NCBI GenBank assembly: GCA_947500385.1
Contig: CANMSA010000010.1
Coordinates: 124,001 to 188,000 of the forward strand
Origin: an uncultured Flavobacteriaceae bacterium
GTDB lineage: Bacteria > Bacteroidota > Bacteroidia > Flavobacteriales > Flavobacteriaceae
DNA: 64,000 nucleotides
Direction: 5' to 3'
Positions 8,801-15,948 of the stretch are shown here, one piece after another. A program made the position numbers and the translations under genes. The notes under the pieces are model-generated. The model made no database searches and had not been told where the DNA came from. It worked only from the letters and a program-made list of their open reading frames with translations. Numbering within the stretch: the stretch's first letter is position 1; every line of letters begins with the position of its first letter.

Positions 8801-10813
8801 TTTCGCGACGATCGGGATAAAATGGCTTTCGAAATTGAATTCGATATCGTGCAGGTCCAATTTCACGGGCAGCAGTTCTGATAAGGCCTGGAGCATTTTC
8901 TCCGATGCGATTCCGTAGGGCAGCGGATGCCGCTTCACGTATGCGATCTTATCTTGGATATGGCCACTGGAAAATTGAAAATAGGGAACCGTTCTATAAC
9001 CGGTCTCGGATTTGGAATCGGGTTCCAGAAAAAAGGAACGGGTTTCGAGCCCGGTCAACAACAGTTCTTTTTCAGTGGTCTTGAAGGTCTCCGCGATTTC
9101 CCCGATATCGATTCGTCCTTTCCGGTCGAACTGGTAGCGTACCATTTCCTCGGGATGTCCGAATTCTTGTGTATCTGCCGGAGTAGGTAGTGGCGTCTGG
9201 GTTTCCGGGGTTGGTTCGGGTACCGCGTCTACAGCTTGTCGTAGTAAAAATCGTTGCAGGGTAAACTCGGGGTTTTTACCATACCCCTGGCCTTCCTGTT
9301 TTTGTTCCAACTGTTGACGGACCTGCTCAAAGTAATGATCCTCTTTCAGAAATATCAGATGCCCCTTCAAGGGTCCCCATTTGAAATGGAACGTATCCAA
9401 TTGGTAATCGATATCCGCAAAACGTTGGGCGATATTCTTTTCCGAAATTCGGCCTTTTTGGATATTCAGGTCCAAAAGCACCAAATCGTTTCGCATTCGG
9501 ACATAATCCTGTATAAGCTCCCTGATCTTGTTCGGCACCTTTCTAACACTATGAGGATCTGTATAAAAAAGCACAGCTCCCTTTTTGTCGAAGTTATAGC
9601 TGCCAAAAAACAAGCGGGTAAATTGTTTGGTATCCGCATCGTGCAATGCTATAGGTACGGAACCAACTTCCAATTCAGAGAGCGGTGCTGCAGCGGTTTT
9701 CTCCTTTTCGGGTGCTGAAGCTTCGGGAACGGTTTCTCGAACTTTTTCAATAGTTCCGGGTGCAGCAATTTGTTCAAAATCACAGCTATTGGCCTGCCGT
9801 TCCAAAAACTCGTTCAGAGGTGTGCCGTCAGGTTCAATAACCATACTCGGCCGGTTATGAAAAAAACCCAGTTTTGGTACACCGTTAACCTGTTCGCCAT
9901 TCGTTTTAAAGAACCGGTTCGTAAGAAATTCTTGGCCGTCCAATGCAATGGTATCGGTTTCGACAAATTGTATTTCACTTTCGGAAAGAACGCTTTTGTT
10001 CGATGTCTTTCGATACAACAATAGGTCCGAAACAACTTTGGTTCCTTCTTTGGAGAACAAATCGGTATTGAAACGATTGGCCAAAAGCAAATCGTTTTCG
10101 AATAAAATCCTTTGTCTGAAATCAGCGTAGGCACTTCGTTCAGAAAAGGCCGAAGAGGTGATTAAAGCTGTAATACCGCCTTGTCCGACCATTTTAGGGG
10201 CGAAAACATTGAAATAGTTACCGACGTTCTTAAGCGGACCTTCCGTTAGATAATCGTGTTGATAGGCCTTGGTAATCGGAATATCCCCGAATGGAATATT
10301 GGTCATGACCAAATCGAATTGTCCCTGCTTGTCATAGTTTAAATAGTAGTCTTCGAATGGGATGTTGAGAACGGTTACGTTATCACTACTTACATTGTTG
10401 GCCTTCAGTATTTCAAAGGATAGGATATCCGGTTCCAAAGCGGTAATCTGAGCATTGGGGAAAGCTTTTTTCAGTTGCTGAACGTAAGCCCCGTTTCCTG
10501 CTGAAGGTTCCAAAATGGTCTTTGGTTCAAAACCATTTTTTTTCAGCAGATTGATCTTATACTCGATGATAGCCTTTGGAGTATAATAGCTGGTAAGATG
10601 ATACCGTTTAAGGGAACTGAACATTTCCTTTGAAGTTTCCGGAAAAGCTTCTTCGATAGTTTGTAACAATTGTTCTCCTTCGCTCTTTTTTCCTTTTGGG
10701 GGATAGAACAACAGTTGTCCTAATTTGGACAGCCCTTGATTGTTGATGTAAAAATTTTCGGGGTTCGCCTCCTTGATTACTTTAATAATCCGGTTCAGAT
10801 GTTCTTCTTTCAT
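5807..10813 (-). CDS. N6-adenine DNA methylase fused to an SF2 helicase
   Basis: A 1668-residue protein. Residues 99-135 form an S-adenosylmethionine site (ILEPSAGNGAY at 100-110, then TALEPD), and TNIPFGD at 171-177 stands for the NPPY-type catalytic motif, here NIPF. A proline-rich linker with QTPLPTPAD separates this from the helicase half. The helicase has a Walker A, VGKGKT, near 837-842, DEAH in ALMIDEAHYFKN near 1005, SGTPLKN, and QRAGRGLRKG near 1347. A coiled, lysine-rich C-terminus follows. Such giant methylase/helicases travel with conjugative elements and phages; the P1 DarB protein is a known relative in architecture and acts against host restriction. A protective role during transfer is inference. 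It is 6 bases from the preceding gene. Confidence 0.85.
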   Translation of the reverse strand: MKEEHLNRIIKVIKEANPENFYINNQGLSKLGQLLFYPPKGKKSEGEQLLQTIEEAFPETSKEMFSSLKRYHLTSYYTPKAIIEYKINLLKKNGFEPKTILEPSAGNGAYVQQLKKAFPNAQITALEPDILSFEILKANNVSSDNVTVLNIPFEDYYLNYDKQGQFDLVMTNIPFGDIPITKAYQHDYLTEGPLKNVGNYFNVFAPKMVGQGGITALITSSAFSERSAYADFRQRILFENDLLLANRFNTDLFSKEGTKVVSDLLLYRKTSNKSVLSESEIQFVETDTIALDGQEFLTNRFFKTNGEQVNGVPKLGFFHNRPSMVIEPDGTPLNEFLERQANSCDFEQIAAPGTIEKVRETVPEASAPEKEKTAAAPLSELEVGSVPIALHDADTKQFTRLFFGSYNFDKKGAVLFYTDPHSVRKVPNKIRELIQDYVRMRNDLVLLDLNIQKGRISEKNIAQRFADIDYQLDTFHFKWGPLKGHLIFLKEDHYFEQVRQQLEQKQEGQGYGKNPEFTLQRFLLRQAVDAVPEPTPETQTPLPTPADTQEFGHPEEMVRYQFDRKGRIDIGEIAETFKTTEKELLLTGLETRSFFLEPDSKSETGYRTVPYFQFSSGHIQDKIAYVKRHPLPYGIASEKMLQALSELLPVKLDLHDIEFNFESHFIPIVAKESFLAELINEKVQINVGQFNSTLTLLFPRDYNPEAHERFSVVLHQEVKAGYKRILQHFAENRYPVIFTSYKDRSGKTIRKLDKDATLMAQNLYEELQLHFKSFIEGHQELKATIEENYYQAFLVDVNTSVPQGWLTFPETLVYPPYPHQIDSTLFGLTNGSALNDHQVGKGKTLSMAMLAHKLKQHGKSRRTLLLTLKSVAPQIEAEIRANFPELNILRLSSKNMAKSKRSKTLQMIQNNTAIDLIIAEHGHLKQLPKQRKVVLEILEEKIHMIEQDLQTAREYGTIKESKKLIKGLIKRKEHLEDKLQGTLKKLKERATESETTLSDLRIEALMIDEAHYFKNIGFTTRHQHVSGLNNHSDSQRNLDLEISIKSVHARMGTDTNVFFYSGTPLKNSVTELYAYQRYLTPTALKRKNIFNFDAWASIFLKQSVSIEPNIFGDPRMHARFRYYTNLPELSKMYNSFTHICRDKHFKTHDLKVDREFVILESTPAFEALKQASLEFTKNRNQNVLFKLPVYDNEQMKSAHITALNINRSLLIDPLAKDNMAIDFSETDQFKLQRLCRDVAELYNKTSEHKGVCLVFSDLNVWKPSQYNSYDTVREILQEDHGIPADEIALAQAEKVKNRTDQMQEKIRNGTIRVALGSTQVLGTGTNIQKRVVGIFHMDIPYSPDAFDQRAGRGLRKGNEVAQLYGNTVVERFYGIKDSTDIFSYSLNTHKQKFREQIREADPNKRIYDDLVPDDKSLSYEQMQAALIGDMDQFQLVKLSDDLKFLQSQKRLHELNKANSFKAVERIEKENKQIVSQLVELESAQKTIKGFHLPMEESAFEDLSTLKEGLAQLISNSLLESKVLMTKTPKEFIKHLGLAIAERSKLNLNVQKHKRVLHIPSLNANLAFQADYVPSNENYLYAFRLEFKNIHVSGRKQQRFDPEKVALQLIKLCQKVAHEIKSKKFDLDYNLRTLETHRKKTALGFPEEKMAKMQLLKNEIKTLKRKRAI

Positions 10814-10819
10814 CCTGAA

Positions 10820-11185
10820 CTATTGAAGGGATTTTAAAATGGCCGCCCGTCCTACGGGCTCTTTTTCATTGAGCGCGCCATAGATTTTTAGCAGTTCGTT
10901 GTTGGCGTGTTCAAGGGCCATCGGCCCGGTATGTCCATCATCGAGAAACTGTTCCTGAAATCGGGCGTGAACAATATGTGCGTTGATGGCGAAATCCGGT
11001 CGATATTCGGCAACATCCAAACGCGCTATCAGATTCGGATAGTCCTCCAAGGCGTGATAGCAAAAATGCAGGTCAGGGGTACACTCGTCCTTGGCGAGCT
11101 GACGCTCCCAGTCCTTGATGGTTTCGGGATGTTCCGCCCTAAAAGCGATAACGCTGTCGGTACGTAAAAGTTCTTCTTGTTCCAT
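10820..11185 (-). CDS. Unknown 121-residue protein of the leftward operon
   Basis: A soluble, acidic protein without signal peptide or membrane segment. It begins MEQEELLRTDSVIAFRAEHPE and has a central PDLHFCYHALEDYPNLIARL segment and a C-terminal helix, MALEHANNELLKIYGAL. The last pattern is faintly like the helical DUF1896 proteins of Bacteroides conjugative transposons, but the match is too weak to claim. It is separated by 6 bases from the methylase/helicase gene and by 10 from the preceding gene, so it belongs to the same transcription unit. Its short length and position suggest an accessory protein. Confidence 0.6.
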   Translation of the reverse strand: MEQEELLRTDSVIAFRAEHPETIKDWERQLAKDECTPDLHFCYHALEDYPNLIARLDVAEYRPDFAINAHIVHARFQEQFLDDGHTGPMALEHANNELLKIYGALNEKEPVGRAAILKSLQ

Positions 11186-11195
11186 GGGATAGCTA

Positions 11196-11513
11196 TTATT
11201 GTGATTCTTTTGATTTATAAACCAACTCCAGATCGGTTTCTTGGTCGGCCGGAGGACCGTTAAGGGCGATCAAACGGTCGTAAAGGGTGTTCTTGAAAAC
11301 CATTACCGTATCCAGATCAACAGGGCCGCAATCGATATGCGACGCTTCTTCGGATGTGATGTTTAAGGTAAACACCTGTTCACCCGAGTCTTTGCGTTCA
11401 TAATCCAGTATCTCGGTGGCGATGTCCGTCACATCCGTGATACTGTCCATCACAAATAGATCGTTCAATAAAATGGTTTCCTTGGGTCCGGTAATCTTGA
11501 TTTCAAATAGCAT
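11196..11513 (-). CDS. Unknown 105-residue protein of the leftward operon
   Basis: The frame is open back to 11588, but that would overlap the preceding gene by 64 bases. ATG 11513 gives MLFEIKITGPKETILL and a 12-base gap, which is the better start. The protein is acidic and predicted to alternate beta strands and one helix: ILLNDLFVMDSITDV, QVFTLNITSEEA and VMVFKNTLYDRLIAL. It has no cysteine pair, membrane segment or known motif apart from these. I do not recognise the family. Its tight spacing with both neighbours places it in the operon of the methylase/helicase. Confidence 0.55.
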   Translation of the reverse strand: MLFEIKITGPKETILLNDLFVMDSITDVTDIATEILDYERKDSGEQVFTLNITSEEASHIDCGPVDLDTVMVFKNTLYDRLIALNGPPADQETDLELVYKSKESQ

Positions 11514-11524
11514 CGGGTTTACAT

Positions 11525-12778
11525 TTAAAGGTGAAACGTTTTTTGTTTGGGCGACCTTGCCGTTTTTAAGGGAACGGCCCGTTCGCAAGATGCCTTGTAT
11601 AGTGCATCATATTGTGGGTAATGGTCCTTGAGCGATGTGATCGGCCGATACGCCTCCGGTTTGGGGCTTTGCTCATTTTTGTTCAAGGCGTAGAAGGTCT
11701 TGCCGGAACCGTAATGGGTATACAATTCCAGTACGATTTGGGCGCCGGGAACGGGCAAGTCGTCGGTTTTGACGAAAAAGTCCTTCTTCTTGATCACATC
11801 CTGTACCACCATATATTTCAAACGCTTTGAAACGTTTTTGGCTTCCAAAAAATCGTCCAACGCGGTCCAATATTCGAGGGTAGCGCCAAAGCGTTCCGAG
11901 GCAGTGGCCTTTAAGAACAATCGGTCATCAAAAGTCCCTAGGGAAAGGCCCATTTTGGTCTCGGCAAAAGGGACGATGGATTTTTCGCCGAGCAGGGAGC
12001 GGAACGCTTCCGCCGATAAATACACCCGGTTTTGGTCATTGCCCACGGCCAGATAGGGCACCAAGGTGACATAGTCCTTTTGAATGGCGATCGGTACATA
12101 TAGGCCTTTGGGACCGTCTGCCATCTGAATGGGTAATCCAAGGGACAGTTGCTTGATACCATCGATCGGAGGCGTGATTTCCTGAACCCCGTTTTGAAAG
12201 CATTTATTCCCCAAATACAGGGTTTGTAAAGCGGTATTGAAAAATGCCAAGGTCTTTTGTTGGATGTCCTGGTCCAAATAGGATACGTCTTGGTGAAAAT
12301 AGCGGTGTTCGATACGTAGGGTATCGGATGTTGAGGGATAGATACCAGCTACGAGCTTCAAGTACCGTGTACCGTCGTTGGGGTGCCAGACCGGACAGTT
12401 GTGCACTTTGTTTTGGGATAGGTAGTTTTTGTCCTCGACCTTGCAATACCCCAATAAAATGGTCCGTAAAGCCGTATCGCCCTCCAAAATGACCATACGC
12501 CCTATCGGGACGATCGTTCGGTCTTTTTGGAACAAAAGGTCTTGCTGCCTTAAACGCTTCAATTGTTCCTTCAAGGCAGTATTGATGAAACCGGATTCGG
12601 CCAATTCGAGATTTCGGACATACCGGAGTTTTTTCAGGTCGTTCAGGGCATCGGTCGGACTTACTTTGTATTCGAACTTCCGGAACGTACGGAATTCGGG
12701 GTCCCGAAAACGGGACACCCAATTCCTGACTTTGTAAAAAAGCTTTATCGGGTTGCGAGTATCGAAAGTTCTGTTCAT
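11525..12778 (-). CDS. Unknown 417-residue protein
   Basis: A soluble protein with a basic N-terminus (MNRTFDTRNPIKLFYKVRNW) and a basic C-terminus (KTARSPKQKTFHL), and a mixed alpha/beta core. Visible segments are LKKLRYVRNLELAES, HNCPVWHPNDGTRYLK and GLYVPIAIQKDYVTLVPYLAV. The core is not obviously repeated. There is no signal peptide, no membrane span and no catalytic signature that I recognise. It lies 13 bases downstream of the M23 peptidase gene and 11 bases before the next gene, so it is co-transcribed with the peptidase and methylase/helicase. The charged termini would suit a nucleic-acid or protein-complex partner, which is only a guess. Confidence 0.6.
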   Translation of the reverse strand: MNRTFDTRNPIKLFYKVRNWVSRFRDPEFRTFRKFEYKVSPTDALNDLKKLRYVRNLELAESGFINTALKEQLKRLRQQDLLFQKDRTIVPIGRMVILEGDTALRTILLGYCKVEDKNYLSQNKVHNCPVWHPNDGTRYLKLVAGIYPSTSDTLRIEHRYFHQDVSYLDQDIQQKTLAFFNTALQTLYLGNKCFQNGVQEITPPIDGIKQLSLGLPIQMADGPKGLYVPIAIQKDYVTLVPYLAVGNDQNRVYLSAEAFRSLLGEKSIVPFAETKMGLSLGTFDDRLFLKATASERFGATLEYWTALDDFLEAKNVSKRLKYMVVQDVIKKKDFFVKTDDLPVPGAQIVLELYTHYGSGKTFYALNKNEQSPKPEAYRPITSLKDHYPQYDALYKASCERAVPLKTARSPKQKTFHL

Positions 12779-12791
12779 GGCTTTTGATCGG

Positions 12792-13586
12792 TTACTGGGT
12801 GTTCAATTTTAGGTACAGCTCATATTTCAGATCGAAAGAGGCCGTCGGGTCGATACGCCGGCCGTTTTTAATGATCTCGTAATGCAGATGGGGACCGGTC
12901 GATATTCCGGTACTGCCCACGGTGCCGATAAAATCATGGGGGCCGATGGCCTCGCCTTCCGATACGGCGACCGATTCCATATGGCCGTACAGGGTCTCGA
13001 AACCATGGGCATGGGCGATCACCACATGGAGCCCATGGCCGTGCCGGGCATTTTCGATACGGGTAATCCGCCCGGCGGCAGTGGCGTATATCGGGGTGCC
13101 CTTCGACGCGGCCAGATCGACACCAAAATGCTTTTTGGTCACCCGGTGTACGGGATGGTAGCGCTGGCCATAGGGACTTGACAGCACATAATGCTCACGA
13201 AACAAAGGAACCGACGATGGCACACTGTCCAAGACTTCGGGAACCAACGCAAGGAAGGGGCGTAGGTGTTCCAATTGCTGGAAGTGCTCCATTTGGAAAA
13301 GCAGTTCGCTCAGTTTCCGATATAGGATTTCCGTTTCCCCTGCCCCGTTTTCAGAAATTCCAGGATCCTGCGCCAGGGCACCAAGGTTTTCCCGATCTTG
13401 CACGTTCCCGTAAAAAAAACGGTTGGCCGCAAAACTGAGAAAGAAGAATCCGACGAAAATCCAGTAGGCGGCATTCTGGGGCGTAAAATGGGCGACATCT
13501 TTGGAATTGGTCACACCGACCACTTTTGAGACATGCCTCCGTATGCCTTCGACCGTTCTTTTGGTTATATTTTTCCAGCTGCCCAT
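12792..13586 (-). CDS. Membrane-anchored M23 (LytM-type) peptidase
   Basis: ATG 13586 gives 264 residues beginning MGSWKNITKR. The frame runs further upstream, but that part crosses the divergent promoter and encodes an unlikely Cys/Arg-rich leader. A membrane segment lies at about 40-57 (AAYWIFVGFFFLSFAANR). A helical stalk covers 85-125. The C-terminal domain has the complete zinc set of M23 endopeptidases: His153 and Asp157 in HFGVD, His202 in YGHM, and HLH at 233-235. It should cut peptide bridges in peptidoglycan from the outer face of the inner membrane. In this setting, local wall opening for the conjugation channel is the likely job. It is the first gene of the leftward operon. Confidence 0.85.
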   Translation of the reverse strand: MGSWKNITKRTVEGIRRHVSKVVGVTNSKDVAHFTPQNAAYWIFVGFFFLSFAANRFFYGNVQDRENLGALAQDPGISENGAGETEILYRKLSELLFQMEHFQQLEHLRPFLALVPEVLDSVPSSVPLFREHYVLSSPYGQRYHPVHRVTKKHFGVDLAASKGTPIYATAAGRITRIENARHGHGLHVVIAHAHGFETLYGHMESVAVSEGEAIGPHDFIGTVGSTGISTGPHLHYEIIKNGRRIDPTASFDLKYELYLKLNTQ

Positions 13587-13602
13587 TGTTTTCTGTTCTA
13601 AA

Positions 13603-13660
13603 AGTTTTGCCGTTTCAACAAATTTATTATATTTGCTGTAATTATTACAAATATATGTAA
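13603..13660. promoter_or_regulatory. Divergent promoter between the two operons of the element
   Basis: Bacteroidota promoters have a -33 TTTG and a -7 TAnnTTTG. On the + strand TTTG (13606-13609) is followed after 18 bases by TATATTTG (13628-13635), an almost ideal pair for the gene at 13672. On the - strand TAAATTTG (complement of 13619-13626) and TATATTTG (complement of 13648-13655) are both present ahead of the M23 gene. The boxes of the two directions interlock within 50 bases, so one factor could switch both operons. Confidence 0.65.
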
Positions 13661-13671
13661 TTTTTACACAC

Positions 13672-14883
13672 ATGAAGAATAAATGGCGAAAACTTGACGA
13701 AACCCTTGACCTTGTTTCCCTAATGGAACATTTCGGAATGGTCCAACATCGGAAAACGGGCAAGTATATGAGTTATGGAACCCATAGCAACCGCTACATA
13801 CTCATTAGCACGGATGTGGGGTATCGGTACTATAGTCCAAATGCACCTGAAAAAAAAGGCACTGCCTTTGACTTTATATTGGAGTGTATTTCACGCAGCG
13901 GGACCAATACGAAACTAGGGCTATGGTCAAGAATAGATGACTTTTATACCAGCCTGGAAAAAAATCCGAAGTTTTTGGGGAACGATACCTCCGAGAACCC
14001 CTTGGAGACCGTTGCACTCGATTACAACCATTTCGATGATTTCGGTTCGGAGTTTTCATTGACCGTACATTCCGCCCCGTCGGCGTCCCTGCAGGTCTTC
14101 GAGGGCCGGATTTTCGAAAATGCAAAGGGCCAGCTGTATTTTCCGTATCGAAATCTCGCCAACACCCTTACGGGCTATGTCACGGAAAAGGAGGGCAAGC
14201 TCTCCTTGCTCGCCGAAAGCGCCATATCCGAATCCGTTTGGTTCAGTCAGGTACCCCAGACCATCAAAAATCTGGTCGTGTTGCGAAACCCCATGGAGGC
14301 CTTGGCCTTTCAACGTAGGTTCGAACTGGAAAACGTGATTTTCCTCGCCTTGTCCGATATCAATTATGGGAATTCCAAAATACTGCTGCAGATCCTAAAA
14401 CGTACCAAGCTGAAAAGGATGGTATTGAGTTTTACGGGTTCCTCGAAAATCGAGGGCTATATACAAGATTTGATGTTGATATCCTTTATCAATGATTCCC
14501 GGTTTTTGGTCAGGGTCGACAAAGACCATTTGACCGTCAAATTCCACCCCGAGGGGCAGAAACCCTTGGCGAAGTTGCACAATGAGATCCTGAAATACAA
14601 TGGTGGTCTGCTGAAGGAATATCTGAAGTTCAATAAAATTACCGACCAGTCCCTACTCGATAGAAAAAGCATCGTTCTAAACCAAGAAAAGGAATGGGTA
14701 GCCTGCCGAATTCCCTATGAGGTAAATGCGTTGCGCTATTTTCTTTGGAGCTATTACCGCAACTATATGCATAAGATTATAGAAATAGTAAAACCAAAAA
14801 ACACGAATTGGACCTTAGAGTATGAAGAAAATGGCACCTATAAAGGAGTCGATAAATTAAAGGCCTTTAAAATGGCCGTATAA
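13672..14883 (+). CDS. Toprim/primase-like protein with degenerate catalytic site
   Basis: A 403-residue protein whose segments match, in order, the 446-residue Toprim protein encoded at 15949: an N-terminal zinc-finger-like fold ending in KKGTAFDFIL, a middle EGRIFENAKGQLYFPYRN segment, then LVVLRNPMEALAFQ and FLALSDINYG. In the relative these last two are CVESGFDALAYHEL and AFDHDVEG, which carry the Toprim Glu and Asp-x-Asp. Here the Glu is lost and only one Asp remains. It is therefore probably a non-catalytic paralogue, perhaps a DNA-binding or assembly partner. It starts the rightward operon 37 bases after the -7 box and is followed by a strong terminator. Confidence 0.6.
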   Translation: MKNKWRKLDETLDLVSLMEHFGMVQHRKTGKYMSYGTHSNRYILISTDVGYRYYSPNAPEKKGTAFDFILECISRSGTNTKLGLWSRIDDFYTSLEKNPKFLGNDTSENPLETVALDYNHFDDFGSEFSLTVHSAPSASLQVFEGRIFENAKGQLYFPYRNLANTLTGYVTEKEGKLSLLAESAISESVWFSQVPQTIKNLVVLRNPMEALAFQRRFELENVIFLALSDINYGNSKILLQILKRTKLKRMVLSFTGSSKIEGYIQDLMLISFINDSRFLVRVDKDHLTVKFHPEGQKPLAKLHNEILKYNGGLLKEYLKFNKITDQSLLDRKSIVLNQEKEWVACRIPYEVNALRYFLWSYYRNYMHKIIEIVKPKNTNWTLEYEENGTYKGVDKLKAFKMAV

Positions 14884-14911
14884 AAAAAGGGGGCGCTCCC
14901 GCCCCCTTTTA
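14882..14911. terminator. Rho-independent terminator after the Toprim-like gene
   Basis: GGGGGCG (14889-14895) and CGCCCCC (14900-14906) pair around a four-base loop, with seven A before and TTTTA after, so it can stop transcription in both directions. It begins inside the stop codon of the preceding gene. Confidence 0.85.
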
Positions 14912-15010
14912 TCCTTAATTCAAAACATGAAAAATGGAAATCTCATGTTAAGAATAACAAAGTTAACAATTGTTTATTAATCCTTAATTTAAAACTTGAA
15001 AAATGGAAAA
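14911..15010 (+). repeat. Duplicated leader segment around the start of the DUF3945-like gene
   Basis: The 31 bases at 14911-14941 and at 14980-15010 agree at 28 positions. Both read ATCCTTAATT, then AAAAC or CAAAAC, then TGAAAAATGGAAA. The second copy contains the gene's start codon at 15003. The first copy contains an in-register ATG at 14934, which opens only a five-residue frame (MEISC). The offset is exactly 69 bases. It looks like a tandem duplication of the ribosome-binding and start region. Confidence 0.7.
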
Positions 15011-15815
15011 TCAAGCAGAAAAGGTTTACGTAAAAGTGAACCAAAGGTGGCAACGGGCCACGGTAACCGGAGAACAAAACGGCAAGGTCTCCGTTATGAC
15101 CAATGACGGGCAGTCGTTCAACCTGCCCAAAAACAGCAAGTATTTTGAACCTATCGTCTCCAAAGAGCAAAAATTCGCTTATGGCGATGTAAAGGAACAG
15201 TTGGAGGGGCAATATATCAGCTACACAAAGCTTCCTGATAGCGTACGCGACAATTTGGTAGAGGGGAAGGAGTATTTCCACGAGTCCACCTATGTTTCGG
15301 AGGGCGAACTCAAAGAGGGCGCGAAAATGGTTCAGATGGTCTACGACCGCAATCTTGGCTCGCGTCTAGATGTGCAGTATCGAAGAAACGAGGTAGTTAC
15401 TTTGGACAAAGCCAAAGCCTACAACCATAGTTTCAGTGCGGATGAATTTGAGCGCATGGTGGACAAAAAGGAATTCGTTCTCTTTCAAGGAAGTACCAAC
15501 GAAGGGGAGGTTTTTCAAAAACTAGCCTATTATGAGCCGCGGGTACAAGACATCCGGACCAAATCCGCACTCTCTAACAATACCTATTTCTACGGGGAAA
15601 AGCTGACGGCAAAACAGGCCGATGCGCTCAACAAGGGACAGGAACTGGAAATGGTCATCAAGAGCAAAAAGCACGGAACAAAACCCTATTTGGTATCCTA
15701 TTCCCCACGAAGGGAATCCTACATCACCAAAACTATCCAACCGGCCAAAGCCATGGCTATGGAGGTACATCAGAACGAAAAAAAAAAGCGTCGCAATCGG
15801 GGCATTAAGGTCTGA
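15003..15815 (+). CDS. DUF3945-like protein
   Basis: A 270-residue soluble protein, strongly charged, ending in a basic tail, EKKKRRNRGIKV. The segment GEKLTAKQADALNKGQELEM (about residues 198-217), followed by KSKKHGTKPYLVSYS, resembles the repeated unit of DUF3945 proteins found in Bacteroidota mobile elements. An earlier KLPDSVRDNLVEGKEYF segment could be a diverged copy of the same unit. DUF3945 proteins often lie near topoisomerase or Toprim genes in conjugative elements, as here. Their biochemical role is not known to me; DNA binding would suit the basic tail. It stands alone between two terminators. Confidence 0.6.
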   Translation: MENQAEKVYVKVNQRWQRATVTGEQNGKVSVMTNDGQSFNLPKNSKYFEPIVSKEQKFAYGDVKEQLEGQYISYTKLPDSVRDNLVEGKEYFHESTYVSEGELKEGAKMVQMVYDRNLGSRLDVQYRRNEVVTLDKAKAYNHSFSADEFERMVDKKEFVLFQGSTNEGEVFQKLAYYEPRVQDIRTKSALSNNTYFYGEKLTAKQADALNKGQELEMVIKSKKHGTKPYLVSYSPRRESYITKTIQPAKAMAMEVHQNEKKKRRNRGIKV

Positions 15816-15839
15816 TGGACCGCTGATCAGGTAGTATGC

Positions 15840-15866
15840 CGGCCGTTCCTACTGGACGGCCGTTTT
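15840..15866 (+). terminator. Rho-independent terminator after the DUF3945-like gene
   Basis: CGGCCGT (15840-15846) pairs with ACGGCCG (15856-15862) across a nine-base loop and is followed by TTTT. It separates the DUF3945-like gene from the operon starting at 15949. Confidence 0.8.
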
Positions 15867-15948
15867 CGTACATCTCACCCGAAGGTGCGTTGTGATGCAC
15901 TACCCCGAAACTACAACAGGGTGAAATCCCCCGCTCAACCCATTTCCT

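Noticed and set aside
10820-11185. Naming the 121-residue protein as DUF1896
   Set aside because: Only the C-terminal helix pattern is similar; the characteristic N-terminus of that family is absent.
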